DNA from: an uncultured Flavobacteriales bacterium
Lineage (GTDB): Bacteria > Bacteroidota > Bacteroidia > Flavobacteriales > BACL11
Assembly (NCBI GenBank): GCA_943788405.1
Contig: CALSQD010000002.1
Span: 856,850-920,849, forward strand
Direction: 5' to 3'
DNA: 64,000 nt
The stretch's first letter is position 1. Every line of letters begins with the position of its first letter. The position numbers were made by a program, and so were the translations under genes. The notes beneath the pieces were generated by a model. It was not told the origin of the DNA. It saw nothing but the letters and a program-made list of their open reading frames with translations, and searched no databases. Positions 14,950-23,713 of this stretch are shown one piece after another.

Positions 14950-17000
14950 TGAGTAAAAAACTCTCCAAAAATATTTACAAAAAAGCATATTCCTTAATGT
15001 GTACTGCTCGTGCTATGAGCGATTTGTATGAGGAAAATAAAGAAGTCACTTCCAAATATGTTCACGCCACATCCAAAGGACATGAAGCAATTCAGTTGGC
15101 AGTTGGTTTGCAATTAACTGAAAACGATTGGGTTTCTCCTTACTACCGAGATGATTCTATTTTATTAGGAATAGGAATGCAACCTTATGAGTTGATGTTA
15201 CAATTACTCTGTAAAAAAGATGATCCATTTTCAGGAGGAAGAACTTATTATTCTCACCCTTCTTTAAAAAGAGAAGGCTTTCCAAAAATACCACATCAAT
15301 CCTCAGCAACTGGTATGCAAGGTATACCAACTACTGGAATTGCAATGGGAATTCAATATCAAGAAAAAGAGGGGTTAACAAAGCCTAAAAAAGGAGAAGA
15401 ACCTGTAACGGTTTGTTCCTTTGGTGACGCATCCATTACTGAGGGAGAAGTTGCAGAAGCCTTTCAGATGGCAGCACTTAAAAAACTACCTATCTTATAT
15501 TTAGTACAGGATAACGAATGGGATATTTCAGCACATGCATCAGAAATGAGAGCTGTAGATGCCACCCATTATGCAAAAGGTTTTGGGTTAAAAACTTATA
15601 CCATTGATGGTACAGATTTTACAAAATCCTATGAAACAATTCAAAAGGCATTTAAGGAAATAAGAGAAAAAAGAACTCCTATTTTAATTCATGCCAAAGT
15701 ACCTTTATTAAATCACCATACTTCTGGTGTGCGAATGGAATGGTACCGTGATGACTTGGATGAAGCAAGAAACAGGGATCCTTTTCCGAAACTAAAAGCT
15801 GAACTATTAGCAAATGGTTTTTCAGATAAAGATTTAGTAGAAATTGAAAAAGAAGCTAAGGAAACAGTACTTTCTGATTATCAAAAAGCATTAAAAGCAG
15901 AAGACCCTAATCCTGAGGATTTATTCTCTCATGATTTTGCCCCTACTCCTATTTTAGAGGAGAAAGGAGAAAGAGCACCTAAAAACAAAGAGGCAACTGT
16001 TATGGTGGATTCTGCCCTTTTTGCGATAAAGGAAATCATGGCAGAACATCCTGAATCTTTACTCTATGGACAAGATGTAGGAAAACGATTAGGAGGGGTT
16101 TTTCGTGAGGCAGCAACCCTAGCACAAACCTTTGGTGATAACAGAGTGTTCAACACACCAATACAAGAAGCCTTTATTATTGGAAGTACAGTGGGTATGT
16201 CGGCAGTAGGTTTAAAACCTATTGTAGAGGTTCAATTTGCTGATTATATTTGGCCAGGACTAAACCAATTATTTACTGAAGTGAGTCGTTCCAGTTATTT
16301 ATCAAACGGAAAATGGCCTGTGAGTTGTATTATTCGTGTACCAATTGGAGCTTATGGTAGCGGTGGGCCTTATCATTCTTCTTCTGTGGAATCCGTATTG
16401 GCACAAATTAGAGGAATAAAAATTGCTTACCCTTCAACTGGTGCAGACTTAAAAGGATTAATGAAATCCGCTTATTATGACCCAAATCCTGTAGTAATTT
16501 TAGAACATAAAGGATTGTATTGGAGTAAAATAAAAGGAACACTTGCAGCAAAAACTATTGAGCCATCAGTAGATTATGTTATTCCTTTCGGAAAAGGTAG
16601 AATAGCTTTACAAGCAGAAGAAAATGAAACTAACACCATAAGTATTATCACTTACGGAATGGGAGTACATTGGGCTTTAAATGCAGCAAAAAACCATAAA
16701 GGTAAAGTTGAAATTATTGATTTAAGAACCATAAATCCTATTGATGAAGACTTAGTTTTTGAAAGCGTAAACAGAAATGGGAAATGTTTAGTTTTAACAG
16801 AAGAACCTTATAACAATTCCTTTGCACAAAGTTTAGTGGGGAGAATACAAGAACATTGTTTTGAAAAATTAGATGCACCAGTTTATGTAATGGGGTCAGA
16901 AAATTTACCTGCCATTCCGCTTAACTCAACTTTGGAAGCAACTATGTTACCAAATACTGATAAAGTAAGTGAGAAGATTAGTGAGATTCTAGCTTATTAA
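14949..17000 (+). CDS. Fused alpha/beta 2-oxoacid dehydrogenase E1 component
   Basis: The 683-residue protein joins a thiamine-diphosphate E1-alpha domain (1 to about 330) to an E1-beta domain (about 345-683). The ThDP motif runs from GD159-160 to N189 (FGDASITEGE ... QDNEW). The beta half shows YGQDVGKRLGGVFREA, NTPIQEAFIIGSTVGMS and IVEVQFADYIWPGLNQL. Such enzymes decarboxylate branched-chain or aryl 2-oxoacids and hand the acyl group to an E2 lipoyl protein; no E2 or E3 gene is in this window. As the last gene of the paa run it could form phenylacetyl-CoA from phenylpyruvate, but that is inference; a branched-chain role is the main alternative. Confidence 0.88.
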   Translation: MSKKLSKNIYKKAYSLMCTARAMSDLYEENKEVTSKYVHATSKGHEAIQLAVGLQLTENDWVSPYYRDDSILLGIGMQPYELMLQLLCKKDDPFSGGRTYYSHPSLKREGFPKIPHQSSATGMQGIPTTGIAMGIQYQEKEGLTKPKKGEEPVTVCSFGDASITEGEVAEAFQMAALKKLPILYLVQDNEWDISAHASEMRAVDATHYAKGFGLKTYTIDGTDFTKSYETIQKAFKEIREKRTPILIHAKVPLLNHHTSGVRMEWYRDDLDEARNRDPFPKLKAELLANGFSDKDLVEIEKEAKETVLSDYQKALKAEDPNPEDLFSHDFAPTPILEEKGERAPKNKEATVMVDSALFAIKEIMAEHPESLLYGQDVGKRLGGVFREAATLAQTFGDNRVFNTPIQEAFIIGSTVGMSAVGLKPIVEVQFADYIWPGLNQLFTEVSRSSYLSNGKWPVSCIIRVPIGAYGSGGPYHSSSVESVLAQIRGIKIAYPSTGADLKGLMKSAYYDPNPVVILEHKGLYWSKIKGTLAAKTIEPSVDYVIPFGKGRIALQAEENETNTISIITYGMGVHWALNAAKNHKGKVEIIDLRTINPIDEDLVFESVNRNGKCLVLTEEPYNNSFAQSLVGRIQEHCFEKLDAPVYVMGSENLPAIPLNSTLEATMLPNTDKVSEKISEILAY

Positions 17001-17040
17001 ACTATAAAATAGCATAAGAAAAGCCTATCATTATTGTTTA

Positions 17041-18180
17041 TCATTCAATAATTATTCTTTTCTCGGTTGTACCATCATTAAAATGATAAAAGAGTGTTTG
17101 ATTTGTTTTAGGGATTACTTCCCTACCCAATACATCCAATATTTTTACTACTGCTTTATTTTGAACATTCATATCATCAATAGCAGTACTAAGGTTTACA
17201 CTAATATTTACCGTAAAAGTATCCAACAAACAACCTCCATTAGTTAAAGCAAAAATCTCAACTGTATAATTTCCGTTAGTAGTATAAGTATGGGTTGGGT
17301 TTTCATCCTGTGAAAAACTACCATCACCAAAATCCCAATGTACTTGCTCATAATTAGAAGATAAGTTATAGAAATTCACACTATCCCCTATCTGATTATA
17401 AGTAAAATCAGCATTAAAAATATTCCAAGTAGCTAAGCTATCCAACACAGTACTACTTGCAATTTGTTGTAAACTATAAGCTGTAGCCGAATCAATAGCA
17501 CTTGGCCAATAGGTACTACCCACCGAACTTTTCTTAAAAATACTACTATAAAAAGTACAAGCTGCTAAGTAACTACCATAAATATTCGGATGACTATTAT
17601 CAGCAGTATATAAATTAAGGGTACTATCTAACGCTTTTGATTTTTTCCAAGCCATTCCAACAGGAGCACAGGATGCACTATCATTAAAAGCCATTTCTAA
17701 ATAACTTTCACGCAACCTTTGTTGCATACCATTATAAGTGCAAATAGGTGGGTAAAACTGGCAGTTCTGCTGATCGCCATACTTCCTACCCCAAGTCATA
17801 AAAAACATAGGTTCAGTACACGAAAAGTTGTTTTCAATCATATCAACCAAAGTTTCAGCATAAGGATATGTTTGGCTAGCAACTTGTCCAGGTGAAAAGG
17901 ATGGTTCTTGACTTTGGGCTTGCAATACAACATAATCCCATTGTTGCTGATTTATTTTTGCAATGGTTTGTGCATTAGTACTATGTGCATTAAAATTCGC
18001 GCCTCCAGGAGTACTACTATCATGTATTAAAGTATCTCCAAATGACAATGCGATTTGCTTTATTAAATCAGGTAAGTTATTACCATAAGTATAGGAATTC
18101 CCTACAAAAAGTACATCTTTTGTAAGCTGTGAAAAGCCTATAAAAGGAATTAGCATAAAAATTACAAATAGTTTTTTCAT
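17041..18180 (-). CDS. Secreted SGNH-hydrolase-like protein with PKD domain and variant tail
   Basis: The 379-residue protein begins with signal peptide MKKLFVIFMLIPFIGFSQ. An SGNH/DUF4886-like domain (about 20-230) shows FVGNSYTYGNNLPDL (nucleophile Ser), YVVLQAQSQEPSF and the late HPNIYGSYLAA motif that would supply the catalytic His. A PKD domain (VHWDFGDGSFSQDENPTHTY) follows. The last 45 residues (KILDVLGREV...FYHFNDGTTEKRIIIE) match the tails of the 12186-14192 and 18193-20475 proteins. It lies 12 nt downstream of the latter on the same strand. It is probably an exported esterase or lipase-like enzyme; substrate unknown. Confidence 0.75.
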   Translation of the reverse strand: MKKLFVIFMLIPFIGFSQLTKDVLFVGNSYTYGNNLPDLIKQIALSFGDTLIHDSSTPGGANFNAHSTNAQTIAKINQQQWDYVVLQAQSQEPSFSPGQVASQTYPYAETLVDMIENNFSCTEPMFFMTWGRKYGDQQNCQFYPPICTYNGMQQRLRESYLEMAFNDSASCAPVGMAWKKSKALDSTLNLYTADNSHPNIYGSYLAACTFYSSIFKKSSVGSTYWPSAIDSATAYSLQQIASSTVLDSLATWNIFNADFTYNQIGDSVNFYNLSSNYEQVHWDFGDGSFSQDENPTHTYTTNGNYTVEIFALTNGGCLLDTFTVNISVNLSTAIDDMNVQNKAVVKILDVLGREVIPKTNQTLFYHFNDGTTEKRIIIE

Positions 18181-18192
18181 GCTTAATATTTT

Positions 18193-20475
18193 TTAGTTAA
18201 TTATTACTTTCTTCTCTACTGATCCATTCTCATATCTATAAAAAACAGGAGAATAAGTTGTGTTTTTAACACTTCTACCCAATACATCAACTACATCAAT
18301 TAGTTTTCCTTTTTCTACTACTGATACATCATTTACTGCATTAGGCTGGCTAGTAAGTTTAAACATATCAAAGGCAGCCTCTACTAAATGTCCGCTTGGC
18401 ATATCAGCAGTTACTACAGTTAACTGCATAGTAGCTGTAGGCGTTATATATTGCGCTATATCAAATGAACTAAAACTCCAACTGTTAAGGTTAGGTGAAC
18501 TTACATTAAGTGTTTCTAATAAGGCAGAAGTTGTTCCGTTAGATATAGTAATTGTTAACTCATCATTAGAAGGACCACCATTACCACCACCAACAGCAAA
18601 CCATTTATAATATTCAACAAAATTTACTGAGTTATTTGTTGCATCAAATATTGGTGAAGTAAGTATAGTATTTCCATCATCTACATCATCATTACCAGCT
18701 GAACCACCACCATTACCTGTTACATAGGCAAAGTCGGTACAATCATTATTTACATCATCTTCAGGGTTAAATTCATCACCTTGGTAACTTGTTCCTTGTG
18801 GCTCACCTCTTTCCCATATTCCTGCTGATGCATTTCCATTTACTGTCCAACCAAAGTCAAAAGTAAAATCATCATAATATCCATCTTGTAAAGTAATTGT
18901 ATTTATTGTTGATGTAGCTATGTATTCATTTCCACAAGAAGTTACATATCCCCACTGCCCTGCAATTACTTCATAATTTCCTTCATACATATTATTAATG
19001 CTAAAGTTACCATTTGCATCTGTAGTAGCGCTAAAAGTAAAGTCTGCATTAAATATGACTACCTGTGAATTTGCAATTCCATTACCCGAAACATCAATAA
19101 CCATTCCTCCTGCATTAAAAGCAATTAAAGGCTGTAAGGCAGCATCTAAAATAGTAACTTGTCCATTCGTTAATATAGCCGATAAAGTATCTGTTAAATA
19201 ACCTGGTTTTGAAAAAACAACATCATAAGTTGCTGCATCAGCAGTACCACTAATATATTCACCTAAAAGATTAGAAGAAGATCCGTTAGGTAAAGTTGTA
19301 TTTAAAATTTCAATACTTGCACCACTCAAATTACTTCCAGTTGAAGCATCTGTTATATTTCCCTCCAAATAACAAGCTTGTGCAAACCCTCTTTCATATA
19401 TCATTAGCTTTGCAGATTGATTTGAACTACTATTTATCTCAGAAGAAATAATAATTCCTGAAGGTAAAAACGGATAAGTTCCCCAACAACCATCAAAACC
19501 ATTACCACTACCACCATAAGAATCATAATAAGCAACTTGTATCATATTGTTTGGATAAGTTATATCATGTACTGTTGTACCATCACGATAATAAGAAGTA
19601 ACTAAAAAGTTCCCGTCAACATGTACATTATGAGGGATAGTTCCTGTTCCTGGGTTGGATTGTATTCTATCCACTTCTTGAATATTATTACAATCAGTAA
19701 TATCATAAGCAGCTAAGTAAGCATCTGAAGTTTCATCAGTAGTAAATACAAAGTTACCATCATCACTAATCCAAGCATTATGTGTAAAATTATTAGGCGT
19801 ACTATGTGTTCCTAGCGTACTAGGATTACTTTTATTACTCACATCAACTACATATAATTCCCCAGCATAAATACAACCTGCATACATAGTGTCCCCTCTT
19901 ACCATTCCATCATGAATATAATGCTCATCCCACTCCCCTAAATAATGAGGTGCTGTTGCATTTGCAGCAACATCTAAAAATATAGCTCCATCTGAAGGAC
20001 TACTTCCTGTAGCTGAAGATGCTCCAAAAATATAAGCAATCCCATTTTCATCAATATAAATATTATGTGCAGCAGTAAACTCAACTGAAGCACCAGTAGT
20101 AGGATTAGTAAAATTACTTACATGCCAATTGGTATTACCAGTCATATCACTTAAATCAACAATTAATAATCCTGCATCAGCCTCAGTAGTTACATAGGCA
20201 TAATTTCCCCATGTTTTTACATCTCTCCAAGTAGAGTTTATGTCGGGAATATAAAACATCTCAACAGGATTTCCAGGATTAGAAACATTCACACAAGAGA
20301 ATCCGTCATTTAAACCTACTAATGCATATTCCCCTCCATTTATAGGATCAACCCAACCCCAAATATCATTTCCTTCAGTAGTTGGCCATTCATAACTACC
20401 AATCAATCCTAAATTAAAATTAATTTGAGCACTTACCATAAATGGTAGTAGTAATACAAATATTATTCTTTTCAT
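18193..20475 (-). CDS. Secreted choice-of-anchor-B / LVIVD-repeat protein with variant tail
   Basis: The 760-residue product starts with signal peptide MKRIIFVLLLPFMVSAQ. Residues about 20-360 form an LVIVD-type propeller: GFSCVNVSNPGNPVEMFYIPD, LLIVDLSDMTG, LYVVDVSNKSNP, as in the choice-of-anchor B family. Two carboxypeptidase-regulatory-like Ig domains follow (about 365-520; ASIEILNTTLPNG, FSATTDANGNFSINNMYEG). Then comes a MAM/choice-of-anchor-J-like beta domain (about 530-700; TSPIFDATNNS). The tail DVVDVLGRSV...FYRYENGSVEKKVIIN is the variant secretion tail. An exported or surface structural role is likely; no enzyme motif is seen. Confidence 0.8.
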   Translation of the reverse strand: MKRIIFVLLLPFMVSAQINFNLGLIGSYEWPTTEGNDIWGWVDPINGGEYALVGLNDGFSCVNVSNPGNPVEMFYIPDINSTWRDVKTWGNYAYVTTEADAGLLIVDLSDMTGNTNWHVSNFTNPTTGASVEFTAAHNIYIDENGIAYIFGASSATGSSPSDGAIFLDVAANATAPHYLGEWDEHYIHDGMVRGDTMYAGCIYAGELYVVDVSNKSNPSTLGTHSTPNNFTHNAWISDDGNFVFTTDETSDAYLAAYDITDCNNIQEVDRIQSNPGTGTIPHNVHVDGNFLVTSYYRDGTTVHDITYPNNMIQVAYYDSYGGSGNGFDGCWGTYPFLPSGIIISSEINSSSNQSAKLMIYERGFAQACYLEGNITDASTGSNLSGASIEILNTTLPNGSSSNLLGEYISGTADAATYDVVFSKPGYLTDTLSAILTNGQVTILDAALQPLIAFNAGGMVIDVSGNGIANSQVVIFNADFTFSATTDANGNFSINNMYEGNYEVIAGQWGYVTSCGNEYIATSTINTITLQDGYYDDFTFDFGWTVNGNASAGIWERGEPQGTSYQGDEFNPEDDVNNDCTDFAYVTGNGGGSAGNDDVDDGNTILTSPIFDATNNSVNFVEYYKWFAVGGGNGGPSNDELTITISNGTTSALLETLNVSSPNLNSWSFSSFDIAQYITPTATMQLTVVTADMPSGHLVEAAFDMFKLTSQPNAVNDVSVVEKGKLIDVVDVLGRSVKNTTYSPVFYRYENGSVEKKVIIN

Positions 20476-20495
20476 TTTTTGTTTTTTTAGTGTTG

Positions 20496-20503
20496 CAAAT
20501 ATA
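20496..20503 (-). promoter_or_regulatory. Putative -7 box (TATATTTG) of the secreted two-gene operon
   Basis: TATATTTG on the minus strand lies 20 nt before the ATG at 20475 and fits TAnnTTTG. Confidence 0.55.
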
Positions 20504-20508
20504 AAAGA

Positions 20509-20535
20509 AATGCCTGCTAAAAGTTAAGAGGCATT
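20509..20535 (-). terminator. Hairpin downstream of parC
   Basis: On the minus strand AATGCCT and AGGCATT arms (7 bp, perfect) enclose a 13-nt loop and are followed by TCTTTTA. It lies 20 nt past the parC stop, so it is a plausible factor-independent terminator, though the T-run is weak. Confidence 0.5.
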
Positions 20536-20555
20536 CTACAATCTTATGTGTTCAA

Positions 20556-23219
20556 TTATAACTCTAAGGTTATTTGTCCTGCTGAAGAGTTATCATCATC
20601 TTCTTTTTTATCATCTTCAGGAGTTTCATTAGTTATATTTAATTCAATTTCAGTTTTTACTTCAATTACTTTTTCTTCCTCTTTTTCAGGTAGTATCTCA
20701 GTTTCAACTTCTTCTACCTCAACCTCAGGTGTAAAAGGCAATGGGTCTAATAAATTAATTTCTTTTACCTTTTTTGAGGTTAACTTATTTCCTAGAGCTT
20801 TCTCTCCTTTAATTGAAATAAACTCTTCTAAATCAATTATTTCTGTCTCTCTATCCTTTCCTTTTTCTTTTACAAAAACAAGTTCAGCTTGAGGTCTCCA
20901 ATCCGTACTTACTACTTCAAGTAAACTATCTTCATTATCAGTAATAAAGCTAAACTTACTCATGGTGTTTTCTACAAGGAATCGTTTAACATAATAGGCC
21001 TTTTTATTACCATCAAAATAAATAGCTGTAACTGGTTTTTTAGGATTATTCTGTTCAATCAATATCATATCCTCATCAAAATGATTACTGATGTCAAATG
21101 ATTTTAATTCCAATTCACCACTTTGTTTTATAGTCAGGATTTTATCTTCAGCTTTAAAAGCACCTAAAAGCACCCCTCTTTCCTCTACATTTAATCTTTG
21201 TACATTGTCATCAAACCAAATTTTACGAGCTGACAAGGTAGATACTCCTGCTGATTTAAGTTCTATTTTTCTTACAGGATTTTTAGTAAGGATATTCCCT
21301 CCCGCTCCTTTTCCTTTTATGGCAAGTTCCGAAAAGTCAATATCTATTTTTAAGGTTTTTAGTTTAGCCAATTTTTTAAGATGTACTGTTACAGTTTCTG
21401 CTTCTCCATTTGGATTAGCAGTAAAATACAATACCTTACTTCCTTTGTCTGATTTTGTTAAACTATATTCCTTACTTCTGGTAATTGAGGTTACAGGAAA
21501 ACGCTTCATCATAGTATTTCCTGAATTTCCATCCTTATAAATCATATTATAGATAGTCCTTTCATCTTTCTTTTTAAAGACTGCACAATGAATAATATCT
21601 TTTCCTACAAACACCTTGCTATCTACTTTTACTACTTGCATTACACCATTCTTACGGAAGATAATAATATCATCAATATCCGAACAATCACATAAAAACT
21701 CATCCTTACGCATGGCTGTACCAATAAAACCTTCTTCTCTATTTATGTATAGTTTTTTATTCGCTACAACTACTTTGGTAGCATCAATGCTTTCAAAAGT
21801 TTTAATCTCAGTTTTACGCTCTTTTCCTGCTCCATATTTCTTCTTCAGATTTTTGAAATAAGCAATTGCATAATCCGTAAGGTTCGCCAAATATCCTTTT
21901 AACTCTTCAATCCTTGCTTCTAACTTTAAGAGTTCTTCAGTAGCTTTATTAAGGTCAAACTTAGTTATTTTTTTAATCTTTATCTCTGTAAGTTTCTCTA
22001 CATCCTCATCTGTTACAGCTCTTAATAAATGCTTTGTAAAAGGCTTAAGTTCTGTATGGATTACTGCTATAATTTCTTCCCAATTATCTAGCTCTTCAAT
22101 TTTATGATAAATCCTGTTTTCAATGAAAATTCGCTCTAATGATGAAATGTGCCATTTTTCTTGCAATTCATTTAGGTTAACCTCTAGCTCTTTTCTTAAT
22201 AAATCAAGTGTATGATTTGTAGATTGTTGTAATATCTCAGATACTCCCATAAATTTTGGAGTATTATCTTCAATTATACAAGATAATGGAGAAATTGAAA
22301 CCTCACAATCAGTAAAACGATACAATGCATCAATAGTTTTATCAGGAGAAATACCAGCTGGAATTGTAATTGCTATTTCAACATGTTCAGCAGTATTATC
22401 CTCTACTTTTTTAACTTTAATTTTACCTTTATCGTTAGCTTTTAAAATAGAGTTAATTAATGATGAAGTTGTAGTTGAAAAAGGCAATTCAGAAATGATA
22501 AGGGTATTTTTATCTTCTTGAAAAATCTTAGCACGAACCCTTACTTTACCCCCTCTTTTACCATCATTATAATTACTAAAATCAGCTGATCCACCGGTTA
22601 TAAAATCAGGAAATATTCTTGGCTTTATCCCTTTAAGTATTTTAATTGATGCATCAATTAACTCATTAAAATTATGTGGTAAAATTTTAGTTGATAGCCC
22701 TACTGCTATTCCTTCAACACCATGTACTAATAAGAGTGGAAATTTAACAGGTAAGGTTTTAGGTTCTTTTCCTCTACCATCATAACTAGCTGACCATTTT
22801 GTAATTTTTTTATTGTAAACAACATCCAAAGCAAAAGGCGTTAAACGCACCTCAATATACCTAGGGGCTGCAGCTCTATCACCAGTAGCAGTATTTCCCC
22901 AGTTCCCTTGCATATCTAATAGCAATTCTTTTTGCCCTACTTGTACCATAGCATCACCAATTGAGGCATCACCATGCGGGTGGTATTTCATAGTATGCCC
23001 TATAACATTAGCTACCTTATGATACCTTCCATCATCCAATTCCTTAAGGGAATGAAGTATTCTCCTTTGTACAGGTTTTAACCCATCATTAATATGAGGC
23101 ACAGCACGCTCAAGTATTACATATGATGCATAGTCCAAAAACCAGTTTTTGTACATACCAGAAACATGTATTACCTCTTGTGAATCTTCATTATTTTCTA
23201 AAACTATATCTTCTTCCAT
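20556..23219 (-). CDS. parC: DNA topoisomerase IV subunit A
   Basis: This is the DNA-breaking subunit of a type IIA topoisomerase. The 887-residue product contains NDGLKPVQRRILHSL, YHPHGDASIGDAMV and the catalytic tyrosine Y121 in AAPRYIEVRL. A coiled-coil-like segment (about 420-460) precedes the C-terminal blades. I see no QRRGGKG-type GyrA box in the C-terminal domain, which favours ParC over GyrA. The C-terminus is a Glu/Lys-rich acidic tail (from about 845). The start ATG at 23219 overlaps the stop of a small membrane-protein gene, itself overlapping parE, so the three are coupled. Confidence 0.88.
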   Translation of the reverse strand: MEEDIVLENNEDSQEVIHVSGMYKNWFLDYASYVILERAVPHINDGLKPVQRRILHSLKELDDGRYHKVANVIGHTMKYHPHGDASIGDAMVQVGQKELLLDMQGNWGNTATGDRAAAPRYIEVRLTPFALDVVYNKKITKWSASYDGRGKEPKTLPVKFPLLLVHGVEGIAVGLSTKILPHNFNELIDASIKILKGIKPRIFPDFITGGSADFSNYNDGKRGGKVRVRAKIFQEDKNTLIISELPFSTTTSSLINSILKANDKGKIKVKKVEDNTAEHVEIAITIPAGISPDKTIDALYRFTDCEVSISPLSCIIEDNTPKFMGVSEILQQSTNHTLDLLRKELEVNLNELQEKWHISSLERIFIENRIYHKIEELDNWEEIIAVIHTELKPFTKHLLRAVTDEDVEKLTEIKIKKITKFDLNKATEELLKLEARIEELKGYLANLTDYAIAYFKNLKKKYGAGKERKTEIKTFESIDATKVVVANKKLYINREEGFIGTAMRKDEFLCDCSDIDDIIIFRKNGVMQVVKVDSKVFVGKDIIHCAVFKKKDERTIYNMIYKDGNSGNTMMKRFPVTSITRSKEYSLTKSDKGSKVLYFTANPNGEAETVTVHLKKLAKLKTLKIDIDFSELAIKGKGAGGNILTKNPVRKIELKSAGVSTLSARKIWFDDNVQRLNVEERGVLLGAFKAEDKILTIKQSGELELKSFDISNHFDEDMILIEQNNPKKPVTAIYFDGNKKAYYVKRFLVENTMSKFSFITDNEDSLLEVVSTDWRPQAELVFVKEKGKDRETEIIDLEEFISIKGEKALGNKLTSKKVKEINLLDPLPFTPEVEVEEVETEILPEKEEEKVIEVKTEIELNITNETPEDDKKEDDDNSSAGQITLEL

Positions 23220-23713
23220 TAATTGTTATTTACAATTATTCTATCTAAAACACTGCTTATACTTTCAACTTCTCTTTCACTAATTAAGGTTAACTCAAAT
23301 CGTTTAGAAATTCTCTTACCACTTCCTGTTTCTATCTTTAGCATTAGTGTTTTATTAAATGAAAAAGGCCTATCAAAAAATGAATAGTCCTTTAACATAT
23401 TGTGTGAAATATCTATAAAATCTTGCTTTTTAAAAATTCCTGAAATAGTACGATAAGAGGTGATATCAATTACATAAGGATCAATTTTTATTCTGTAATA
23501 ATATACCCCAGTAATCATAAAGTAAATTATAATTGGAACTGAAATAAAAGCATAATTTACATGATCAAAAATGTAATGCCCTACCCCAGACTCTGGAATG
23601 ATATTTATTAATATTAATGGTAATAGAATGGTATTAAAGCTAAACAAGAAAATTAGCAAAGTAGTTATAGTAGCTTTATTTTTATTGGTTGCTTTTAAAT
23701 TTATTTTATGCAT
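23219..23713 (-). CDS. Small two-helix membrane protein between parE and parC
   Basis: The 164-residue product (ATG 23713; a TTG one codon upstream is less likely) has two membrane segments: about 18-38 ([19 protein letters not shown]) and about 52-72 ([20 protein letters not shown]). A cytoplasmic beta-rich domain follows ([22 protein letters not shown]) that looks PH-like/bPH2. I do not recognise a named family. It overlaps parE at its start by 8 nt and parC at its end by 1 nt, so it is translationally locked between the two topoisomerase subunits. No link to DNA topology can be read from its sequence. Confidence 0.75.
   Translation of the reverse strand: MHKINLKATNKNKATITTLLIFLFSFNTILLPLILINIIPESGVGHYIFDHVNYAFISVPIIIYFMITGVYYYRIKIDPYVIDITSYRTISGIFKKQDFIDISHNMLKDYSFFDRPFSFNKTLMLKIETGSGKRISKRFELTLISEREVESISSVLDRIIVNNN

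Noticed and set aside
20548-20892. 114-residue Ser-rich frame on the plus strand
   Set aside because: Antisense of the acidic tail of parC; Ser richness comes from complementary Glu codons.
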